A stretch of DNA of 64,000 nucleotides from positions 23,342-87,341 of the forward strand of contig JAPEVF010000155.1 in the NCBI GenBank assembly GCA_029747585.1. Direction: 5' to 3'. The DNA comes from Pleurotus djamor (lineage: Eukaryota > Basidiomycota > Agaricomycetes > Agaricales > Pleurotaceae). How positions within the stretch are numbered: position 1 is the stretch's first letter; the number at the start of each line of letters is the position of its first letter. Position numbers and translations under genes: made by a program. Below the pieces are notes generated by a model. That model saw nothing but the letters and a program-made list of their open reading frames with translations. It did not search any database and had not been told where the DNA came from. Below are positions 55,501-64,000 of the stretch, one piece after another.

Positions 55501-58500
55501 CGAAGGCCGTGGATAGCGAGGAGGATTCAGGAGCACATAGCTGCCACTTATCACGCCTCAAAACTCTTGTACAAGACATTCTCCCCACCTATCCACGCCT
55601 AGGGCTTGCTGTCCCATCTAAAAGTCACCATTGCCCCGATTTTCCGGATTCCGCACCCATTACTCGTTGATCGTTCTCATCAATGTGAAAAATCGCAAAC
55701 GCCCTTCCGGAGGAAGACCTCGATTTAGCCATACCTTTCACCAGCTTTTTTACTTGTCGCAGTACGTCCGTTTAGATTTCGGCGGTTGTTATCTTCTGCT
55801 CACTGATCGCCGTCCACTCAGAACACGCAAGCGATTGAAGCTAGCTACTACTGTCCGGTCACCGCTCGATCGAAATCATGGAAGGTTATGAAGTGGGCGT
55901 TTCTGCAACGCTTTCTGTGTACTAGATAAAAGGAGGTAAGCAGCCGGTCGAACACGTATTAACTTCATTCACTGGAGTATTCACGTTTATCGTTTATGAA
56001 TTCAAACTCGTAGGCGGTCAGCGTGGAAGTAAGTTGGCGCATACTATCCTGACTTGGGACCCCCAAGATAAGGGTGAGTAGGGATGCAGGATGGTGGTGA
56101 AAGGGACGGTTGGGTCAAGGGCTCAACGATGCCGCACACTGACCCAGGGAGCTCATCGACTTACCGTCGGTTTCAATCCTGCATCCAAAGGGTCCCTCAT
56201 CCTGACGCCCTCTGTTCGAAATCGGAAAAACATACACGCCCACAAGAACGCCTCAGAGCCAAAGCTCACTCGCCCACCCATGATCCACTCTAATCAACGT
56301 CTCCGTTTAGCCCACTCTTCCTTTAGCCTCGGAAGCTTTCTCTCGCCTTCTCACTTCTTCACCCCAGCAGGATAAATTCGTACGTTGGAATCACTCCTCC
56401 AAAAACAGTGAACACGAAACAAGGGCACAATGATGGTGTTTTTCCATAAACGATCTATTCCCGCTGTTCTCGGTTCGTGCGAAATCACCTCTTCTGCTAA
56501 GTCTTGATGTGTTGATGGCGTATTGGTGATGGCACCACGTAGCTTATCAGCTTGCCCTTGGCGATTGACACTTGGACCCTGCCGTGGTGAGAATTTTTGC
56601 ACCCTGTCGAGATCTATCTCAGGGGGAAGATGGTATGTTGTTGTCCCGAACTTGGAGGAATGACGAGATCATCATTCGAAGCTCGGTTCTTACCCACCCA
56701 ACGAGATACGTCTCTCATCATACTCTCTGTACATCCTGCTCGCCTTTACCAACGACACGCTCAGCAGGGAACACCAACGTAAAGGGGGGACCGTCAGAGG
56801 CGTTTGAAATTTCTACAGGCGCTTTCCAAAGCCGGAAGCCCAAAGAAACATAGAACATTCCTTTTAGTGGCGCATCAATACAGCGCCTTCCGGAGCTACA
56901 ACCGGTGACTGTTTCCTCCTCTCTGTTGTTGTAACTGCTTCTAAGTCTAAGTCTAAACATTTTAGACCGTTCCAGCTGTCCCATCATTCGCATTCGGTTT
57001 GATGCAATAAGTATAACTCATTCGTATCATCGCTAACCAGACAAGCGGTGGTTTCGACAACGTTAACCATGACATAGTTTCATCGCTTCGCTTCGCGCGC
57101 AGCGCAGTGTAACAGCGCTGCTAGGAACGTTGATTCGCCGGTGCTCTAAGCAGCCAACGACTTATCATCGAACGGTTTAGTTAGCTGACGTACCCACGTC
57201 AACGATCGCGAAATAACGATGGGTACTCGGGGAACGGGAGCTATCACGACTGACTCTATTAGTGCGCTGACTTTCGATTACTTACTCTAGATTTTTTTCG
57301 GTGCCTTTGGAGGGTTTCCACCGTTTGTGTTTACTCAATCGGTATGCGTATCCAGTCATCGTGCATGATGCATCAGGCTGTGACGCCGGTCGCCAGAAAA
57401 AGCGAGAAAGAAGCCAACAACGGTGCGTACCACGCATGAATGCATGATGAGCCTCAGCGGTAATCTTCTTTTTTTTTGCCTACGCTTAAAGCTAGATTAC
57501 ATACCCGCTCGAAAACGCCCAGATCAATCTTTCGGCCACCACGGCGTGTACTTGCACGATCACCGCTCCAACGTAAAGGTCGGTACCACAAAATCCATGA
57601 TTCCAAACACACCCCAAAAATCAACAATTAACACCAACACATCACCCATCTCGGCCGAACTGGGCTATGTTCCGGATACGCGACCTCTGCCTCGAGGCTT
57701 CTTCTTTCCTTTCGATCTTTTTTTCTCCTCGTCTAAATTTCTATTTCTGTTCCTATACTTCTATTTCCATGCCTCGTCACTTCCGTCGACCTCGCTCTAC
57801 ACCTAATGCCTAAGGAATAAGGCATCATGCATCATGCATAGTGGCTAACGGCTAACAGAAGCGGCGCCGTTGACCTTAGCATGGACATGGACGATCTGAA
57901 AGCCACGATCCTGGGACCACGGAGACTCTGACTACTTATCATCTTCCCACTATCGCTTCCTAGCCTTGCTTTTTGCTTATTTGCTCTGCTCCTCAAAGAA
58001 TCACTTACCCCCATCTATCGAGCTCTCCCAACCAACCTTCAACGGAAACTCTAGAGTCTGGCTACGTTCACATCGGTCTTCCGTGCCTTCGCATTCGGGC
58101 TTCAAGCTTCAAGGCTATCTCTTCATCCACCTCATGTGATGCCTCTCTTCCTTTCTCCATTTCGCCAAGGAAAGGTACCCGAAACCCCACACCGACGTCA
58201 ACACATCAACCTCATCATCATCAACACCTTCTTCGCTTCGCTTAGCCGTTGCTAGTGTTTCAGAAACATCGATAGGTTATTTCTTATTAAGACTAGTCCT
58301 CCGTCTATCATATATCACTCCACCAATAAAACTTGGATAAGTACCTCGAATTCTAGAATTCCAGAACGACTTGTCGTGAGGTTTCGAGTTGACCTTGCTG
58401 AGACGACTCTGAGGAATACCGTCATTTGCGGTAGGTAACGTACACCTGAAGTTTCAGCGCGTCCAGTCTTGAGGGAAAGGGAGAACGAGAGAGGCGTCGT

Positions 58501-58599
58501 TTCGTCGTTGCCGGAAAGCCACCATAAATTATCCTCAACGCCAGTAGTGTACGCCCCAGCAACACAGCTCAACTCTACTCTAAATCTCGTCTACAGACC

Positions 58600-58676
58600 A
58601 CGGTCAGGTCATTTACCACGGTCAATGACCTTGACCTGACCTTTTGTGACCTTATGACCTTGACCTGGCCTTTAAA
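58600..58676. repeat. Array of GGTCA/TGACC pentamers
   Basis: Within about 77 bases there are three GGTCA and six TGACC copies, several spaced by six bases. One near-perfect palindrome, GGTCAATGACC, lies at about 58620-58630. The copies are more regular than expected by chance and resemble a cluster of protein-binding half-sites or a small tandem repeat. Confidence 0.6.
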
Positions 58677-59464
58677 TCACTAACCTCCCAACACTGCACA
58701 GGCCTATCGCCTCTACTGCGTCGCCTCTGTTCCCATACCACCTTGCCTTCAGCTCCGCTCATCCAGCGTCAGCAATCACTTCAACACCCTCCCTCACTTC
58801 ACACCAACCCAACTTCCCGCGGCGTAAAAGATCTCAGGCATATGCATAATAACCTACTCAACCTATTCGGAAGTAACGACTGCGCAATTTAGGAATATGT
58901 CCCTAGCATACTACCCCAAAACCTAAAGCTTTAAAGGTGCGTTCCCTTAATTCAAGGGATCCATCCCTTGAACCCTAACCACCCTGAAACTTCGCTCCTA
59001 GACGAACCTTTTACTTCCTCCTGAGACCTCCCTGGCTGAAGTCTGAAGTCTCTACTCTATACTCCCAACTCTGTACTCTATATTACGTACCGCCAACCCT
59101 ACGAGCGACGTTTCTCATGTTACTGCTCCAGGACTAATCTTCCCAGCGATGAGTCTTACCTCGGGTACTTCGACCTGTTAACTAGGACGATGATACCATA
59201 CTAGGTACATAGCAAATCCTAAACGTTGAACCGTTTATCATCGCCCACAAGGTATTCCGTTACGGTAGAGCAGAACACAGAGTAGCAACGAACGCTAGGT
59301 CGAACTACTCACCACCCACTGTGCAACTAATCGACTGATAACGCGAACGACTACACTAACTACTAACTAACTTCTGGAGTAATTTTATAATATGGAGTAG
59401 TCCACTGATAAGCTCAACCGAACTTCTCCTTCTCCAAGCAACGTTAATCAAAGAATTCATTTCG

Positions 59465-59582
59465 TTAAGTAAGTAAGTAATTATAAGTAATAGGCTCACA
59501 TCGATCTCAGTACTTCCATGCACCCTTTCTTTCGTATGGGCGATGCATCGAACGATGAAATGACGAATAAGTAAGTAAGTAG
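59465..59582. repeat. Two short TAAG/GTAA microsatellite runs
   Basis: The sequence TAAGTAAGTAAGTAA occurs near 59465 and TAAGTAAGTAAGTAG near 59567. Another tandem repeat (GGGCGGTA twice) lies nearby at about 59760-59776. These are simple-sequence repeats in otherwise gene-poor DNA. Confidence 0.6.
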
Positions 59583-60249
59583 CTTCGAGATGGCAGGGTT
59601 CTTGGGTCTTCCTGTCTTCCCGCGACGCTACTTAGGGAGTCTTAGCTTTCAAGCGTCGTCGTAAGGCGTCTTAAGTCCGGATGCAAACACACCATGACCA
59701 TAAACCATACTATTACCTTGGTCCATGTATGGTAGAGTATATCTAGTCTGCCGTATGGTAGGGCGGTAGGGCGGTAGTTATAGGAACCTAAAATAACGCG
59801 TAGACAAGTTAACTTGTTACATAAGTAATCGACGCGCCCACAAGTCGATATACTTACTGTCATACCGACAAGTTTACAGTCATAGCGTCCGTCTGGGTTG
59901 GCGTCCTGAACAACGACTACACTCCCCACATTCCCTTCAGGTTCCAGTGCCATTCGAAGTAAGGATAAAATGATGGGGTACTTAGCACCAAGGCATCATA
60001 GCATCCGGCGTTTTCATAACTGCGATTTCTTCGTTGTTCGGATGAAGCTAAGGTAAGTACAAGGGATAGCAAGAGTCGTAGCGGTAGCAGTGTCCGTAGA
60101 GTGACATTGGTGCATTGATTGGGTGGTAGACTAGGTACCTGATGTCTATAGAGTAAGCGATACAGCGGTACAACATTCGAAGTTAGACAGAGAGAGACTT
60201 CGGGAAACATACACTTCGCGAAGACGGCGTACGACCAAGAAGCTCGAGG

Positions 60250-61611
60250 TTACAGGAAATAATCCGCTGGCGGTCTCTTCGCCGGTATCGACCTAACATC
60301 CTATCCCTCTTCTTCAGTAATCGTGCATCACCCCAAAGAGACCAAATCACTCACCGACGGCGCATGTGCAAAAACCTTATACTCCTGCCCCAACCACTCA
60401 TCCACCTCCAAAATACTCGCCACATTCCCACACCGATAACAATAATTCGGCGCACTCCACACCGTCACAATCCTCCTCTCAAACATCATCTTATACCCCT
60501 CCATAGCCAACTGATGCGCCCGCGCAATCATCTCCAACCCATTATTCCAACAAAACGCCTTCGTGATGTCCCCACCAAACAGAAAACCGGCACCACGGGG
60601 TGAGAGCCCCCACCCGTCGATATCATCCGGATCACTCCACAACAAATCACACATCGGTCCATCATGTGGCACTTCGACCTTCCTATCAATCCCCCTCACC
60701 TCCTCCACCGTCTGAAAACTCGGACTCAACCCCCCATGTACACAAAACACCCGTCCATCCACCACCGCACCCAGTGAAAGATAATCAAACACCTCGCAAC
60801 ACCACCGCCATACGTTGTAGGAACCAGGGTATTTCCGCTGGCATTCATCGTAGAATCCGTAGACTTGGGTTATTTGCCGGGATTCGTGGTTGCCCCGGAT
60901 GAGGGTTATGCGTTCGGGGTAGCGGACTTTGAGGGCGAGGAGGAGGAGGAAGGTTTCGACGGAGTAGTAGCCGCGGTCGACGAAGTCGCCTGGTGGGGGA
61001 GGGTGGGGTGGGGTGGGGTGAAGGTGTTAGTGGATATTGGGAGGGAGGAGGAGAGGAACGTACCCATGAAGAGGTAATTCGTCTCCGGACAAAACCCACC
61101 CACCCGGAACAACTCCATAAGATCAAAGAACTGCCCATGTATATCCCCACATATCTATACCACCCACACCACCAAAAAGCGCATATATCATCAGTATCAA
61201 CCTCCACCGAATATAAGAGAGAAAACGTCGAAAGAAAAACGAAGAGAAAACGAAGAAGAGAAATGAAGAAAAGAGGAAAAAGAAAACAGGAAGAGCAACA
61301 CACCGTAACAGGCGCATCAACAACCTGCACATTCGCCTCCTCGATCAATATCTCCCGTGCTTTCAGACATAACCTCTTCACTTGTTCCTCGGAGATGGTT
61401 TCGCAGCGGGAGAGTTGCGCGATTTGTCTGGTTTGATTTCGTTTTATTAGTTTTGTTAGTTTTTTTTCGTGGAAGGAGAGGAGAGCGTTAGTGAGGTGGG
61501 TATTATAGAGGATGGATGAAGAATATGAGAGAAGAGGGATGAGAGAAAGGAAGGGGAGGGAAGAGGTGGGAAGAGGGAGTGGGTTACGCACTGATCCAAG
61601 TCGCTCGTCAT
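60250..61611 (-). CDS. PPH3: Serine/threonine protein phosphatase PP4-type catalytic subunit
   Basis: Catalytic subunit of a PP2A-like phosphatase of the PP4 (yeast Pph3) type, which in yeast acts with Psy2/Psy4 in DNA-damage recovery. The ATG at 61611 gives [20 protein letters not shown] after a first intron, matching the PP4 N-terminus. Metal-binding motifs follow: [10 protein letters not shown] (Asp and His), then [20 protein letters not shown] and [20 protein letters not shown]. Next are [62 protein letters not shown] and [20 protein letters not shown]. All core catalytic residues (GDXHG, GDXVDRG, GNHE) are present. The end is [12 protein letters not shown], the D-Y-F-L tail whose terminal Leu is carboxymethylated in this family; joining it needs an intron with a GTCGGT donor. 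About five introns are present. Gene symbol assigned by homology class. Confidence 0.92.
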
Positions 61612-62569
61612 CCTACTCTCTTCTTCCTTTCAATTTGTTCCTTCTTCCTCTCACACAGTCTTCCAAGATCAACGTATCAAGTGTTCCAGCGAACGAGGAG
61701 ACCAAGACCTTCAGGGTGGGTAGGAGAAGGACAGGGAGATACGCGTCCGGGGTTGGTTCTGAGTTCGCTTTCGTTATGATAAGACGCGTGTCCTTTTGAG
61801 TATCAGAGTCAGAGTCAGAGTCAGAGTGTCGGCCTCTGACAGCGAAGCAGACGTCGGTCGATGGTGTGTCGATGCCGTTGAAGGTCAAGGGAAAGCTTTG
61901 GGAGGACGCGACGAGCAGTCAGACTCTGAGGCAACGTTGGGTAGGACAAAGATGACGGTTCGATCGAAACCCAATTCCTTCTTAGATCTTAGCGCTCAAG
62001 CGCCCCCCACAAAATCCAAACACAAGTCCTCCGTCAATCCACCGCCTCGNAAAAAAAAACAAGTCCACCCTCCGCCATAACCACACCGACTTACTAATAC
62101 TAATGAATACATGACCCCAGTCGAACTAACTCTCAAGTGGTGTACACTGTAATGAGATTGAATCAAAGAGAAAGAGGCGTTTCATTTTTTGATGGTACAA
62201 TAAGTATTCAAAAAAATCAGTAGATGAGAGGAGGGAGATATGAGAGAGAGAGGAGATATGAGAGAGAGGGAGGGAGATACATAAGAGAGAAAACGACGAA
62301 AAGAAAAGAAAAACAAATTGATAAGAAGACGAGGAGAGGAGGAAGACAATGATAGAAAGAGGAATACGAGGAGGGGGTAATGGAGGTAATGAAGAATGGA
62401 GGAGGTAATGAGAAGTATTCAAAACGCGGAATGTAGATAAGTAACTACCATCGACGACGAGTACGCAAGTACGATGACGGAGAGGGTAGTATGAAGGACA
62501 ACGACAACGACACAGAATCAACGGGTATACACACCCCTCCCACCCCCCTTCACTTCAGCTCACAAGAGC
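61612..62569. other. Intergenic region with one plus-strand coding-like frame
   Basis: This lies between the phosphatase start and the stop of the low-complexity gene, both minus strand. A plus-strand stretch at about 61670-62080 has two frames with protein-like composition (FRVGRRRTGRYASGVGSEFA, then EGQGKALGGRDEQSDSEATL), separated by four tandem AGAGTC units near 61805-61828. Neither has an ATG start, and an N at 62050 precedes a run of A. It may be part of a small divergent gene, but I cannot settle it. The segment 62160-62400 is the likely 3' untranslated region of the next gene. Confidence 0.3.
62215..62380. repeat. Purine-rich (GA) tract
   Basis: The plus strand carries a long run of GAGAGA, GAGGGAGATATGAGAGAG and GAAAAGAAAAG sequence, with a near-duplicate of GGAGATATGAGAGAGAG twice near 62235-62270. 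It sits just downstream of the stop codon of the minus-strand gene, so it is a pyrimidine-rich tract in that gene's 3' region. Confidence 0.6.
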
Positions 62570-64000
62570 TCAAAGCGACACACCCATCCCCATCATCCCC
62601 ATCCCCATCCCATTCATGCCTCCCCCATTCATGCCTCCCCCATTTACACCCATACCCCCACCGTTCATACCATTCATCCCCCCACCCATCGACTGCATAC
62701 CGCCGTTCATCCCGCCCATCCCGTTCATACCCATATGTTGATGCGACGGATGTTGTGACGGATGCGAGTTATGGGAGTTATGGGGGTTATGGGGGTTATG
62801 AGAGGCATGCATCCCATTCATCCCAACCATCTTCCACGCTCCAGGTCCAAGACCGAGTGCACCGTTGCCATTATACTCCTGCGATTGTTGCGATGATTGT
62901 TGACTATGAGCTTGAGATTGCGACTGCGACGACGTCGAATGCCCACTCCCCGGTCTCCCACTCCCCTCCATATCCAACCCCTCCTCTCCTGCACCGCTGA
63001 GTCCGTCGTCCAAACTCACAAGTGAATCCCTCCTCGAAAGTCCACCGTTATTACCGTTAATATCCGACGCATTCGACGACGGAGGTGGCGGCGACAACGG
63101 TCCTCCCGTCAACCCCAAAGAACCTTGGATGGGAGCAAGCACAGGAGGCGGCGAATCAAACCTCGCACTCTCAAACCCCCCAATATGATGATGTCCATAC
63201 GCCGAAACCAACGTCGGCGCCCCACCATTTCCCCCACCCACTCCACCTAAACCATTCCCCCCTCCCACACCACCTCCATTACCACAACCAGGACCCTGTT
63301 GTGTGTAGGGCGAGTGGTTCGGATGCGATGGGTGGTTCGGATGATGAGGATGAGAAGGATGATTGTAAGTGTGTACATCATCGTGGAAATATCCTCCCGT
63401 CGTAGGCGTGGGTGGGCCAGACAGAGATGGGGAGGTATGCGACGACGAAGGGCTCGGAGGCGTTCCATGCCCCCTCCCACCTTGGTGATACCCCGTAGGC
63501 GAATGCTCCACCGAGGGAGACGAGGCAGAGGAGGAGGAAGAAGGCGGTGGACCCGGATGTGGGTGGGAGATATGCGAGATCGAATGACGCGAACTCAATG
63601 AAGGTGGGAGACCACCGACACCAGGTGAACGCGGGGAGGAGCTGGGTGAACTCCCCGCTCTCGAACCGTGTCCTTGTTGTTGTTGGGAGGGGTGAGGATG
63701 GTGGTTCCCGTGATGATCATAATGCGACGGCGGAGGTGGGTACGTGAAACTCGTTTGTCCCGCCCCATTGGAGGTTTGCGACGACGGAGACGGGGTAATC
63801 GGTGTGGTATGCACATACGTGAACCCACCCGCACCGCCCTGGCTCTGTTCTTGGTAGGTCGTCGTTCCGCTGCGGTAAGAGTAGCTCGGTGCGTGGTGGA
63901 GTGTGTATGGTGAGGAGGAGGAGGATAATTCCGGTGACGACGAAGCGGCTCGGGAGGAATGCGGGTGGGGGTGGTGGGTGTATTGGGAGTGGGGGTGCAT
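62570..64000 (-). CDS. Low-complexity His/Pro/Ser/Gly-rich protein, C-terminal part, runs off window
   Basis: An uninterrupted minus-strand frame of at least 476 residues, open at the window edge, so the N-terminus is missing. It is strongly biased: His/Pro-rich (YTHHPHPHSSRAASSSPELS), Ser/Pro-rich (PGPPPSSSSSASSPSVEHSP), Gly-rich (GCGNGGGVGGGNGLGG), a Ser/Gln tract, and a C-terminal tail made of Met-Asn-Gly repeats (MNGGGMNGGGMNGMGMGMMG). A more ordinary patch, FDSPPPVLAPIQGSLG with RRDSLVSLDDGLSG, suggests a phosphorylation-prone regulatory segment. This kind of disordered tail is common in fungal transcription factors and RNA-binding regulators, but no DNA-binding or RNA-binding domain is visible here, so the function cannot be given. 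The protein ends at the TGA at 62570. Confidence 0.75.
   Translation of the reverse strand: MHPHSQYTHHPHPHSSRAASSSPELSSSSSPYTLHHAPSYSYRSGTTTYQEQSQGGAGGFTYVHTTPITPSPSSQTSNGAGQTSFTYPPPPSHYDHHGNHHPHPSQQQQGHGSRAGSSPSSSPRSPGVGGLPPSLSSRHSISHISHPHPGPPPSSSSSASSPSVEHSPTGYHQGGRGHGTPPSPSSSHTSPSLSGPPTPTTGGYFHDDVHTYNHPSHPHHPNHPSHPNHSPYTQQGPGCGNGGGVGGGNGLGGVGGGNGGAPTLVSAYGHHHIGGFESARFDSPPPVLAPIQGSLGLTGGPLSPPPPSSNASDINGNNGGLSRRDSLVSLDDGLSGAGEEGLDMEGSGRPGSGHSTSSQSQSQAHSQQSSQQSQEYNGNGALGLGPGAWKMVGMNGMHASHNPHNPHNSHNSHPSQHPSHQHMGMNGMGGMNGGMQSMGGGMNGMNGGGMGVNGGGMNGGGMNGMGMGMMGMGVSL

Larger units (their letters stand above)
52571..60249. other. Gene-poor 7.7 kb stretch
   Basis: No convincing gene. The longest frames (plus strand 52569-53066 and 57423-57806) have no recognisable motif, and the second ends in a low-complexity Phe/Leu/Ser stretch. 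Several segments carry short repeats: TGCAT-rich palindromic bits near 53250, 57360, 57430 and 57825; the GGTCA/TGACC array at 58600; and TAAG tandem runs near 59465 and 59567. I see no reverse-transcriptase, integrase or transposase motif and no clear long terminal repeats, though old transposon remnants are possible. Confidence 0.45.

Noticed and set aside
57423..57806. Plus-strand frame of 127 codons
   Set aside because: Its open end has no ATG, the C-terminal part is a Phe/Leu/Ser stretch from pyrimidine-rich DNA, and there is no recognisable domain or splice context.
63085..63913. Several plus-strand frames opposite the low-complexity gene
   Set aside because: They are mirror frames of a strongly biased minus-strand coding region, with Arg/Gly/Val-rich composition and no motif.

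Overview
The window looks like nuclear DNA of a filamentous basidiomycete, probably an agaricomycete. Genes are broken by many short introns of about 50-70 bases with GT...AG ends, coding is spread over both strands without operons, and the recognisable families are typical of mushrooms: BCS1-type AAA ATPases, DUF6534 multi-pass membrane proteins, F-box/LRR proteins, DUF3455 secreted proteins and a Kre9/Knh1-type GPI protein. Family names come from recall of conserved motifs; no database search was run. Gene models were spliced by hand, so terminal exons are sometimes approximate.

The left third (about 1.2-18.3 kb) is mostly housekeeping: a BCS1-like AAA ATPase (-), a type II membrane dipeptidyl aminopeptidase of family S9B (+), an Ett1/Nro1-type translation-termination factor (+), an SLC25 mitochondrial carrier (-) and a Ser/Thr-rich GPI-anchored Kre9/Knh1-domain protein (-). 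Two stretches here (4.4-7.4 kb and 18.3-22 kb) show no convincing gene.

The middle (about 22-52 kb) is accessory and duplication-rich. It holds five DUF6534-type membrane protein genes (one cut off at its 3' end), an inverted duplication carrying two copies of a membrane-anchored coiled-coil protein, a decayed aspartic-protease-like gene, three F-box/LRR-type genes (one a frameshifted pseudogene lying head to head with its intact paralog), and two DUF3455 secreted proteins on either side of that F-box pair. Embedded here is the most unusual gene of the window (32103-33602). It encodes a 388-residue protein that I do not recognise, whose N-terminal third carries nine copies of an Ala-Arg-Val-Met motif arranged as three higher-order triplets.

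The right end is a gene-poor 7.7 kb stretch (52.6-60.2 kb) with short direct-repeat arrays, then the catalytic subunit of a PP4-type protein phosphatase (-) and the C-terminal part of a large low-complexity protein (-) that runs off the window edge.

Single N characters are scattered through the sequence. At two sites inside genes, removing the N restores the reading frame, so they look like assembly placeholders rather than real bases; elsewhere, as in the 30.4 kb coiled-coil gene, they are in-frame substitutions.
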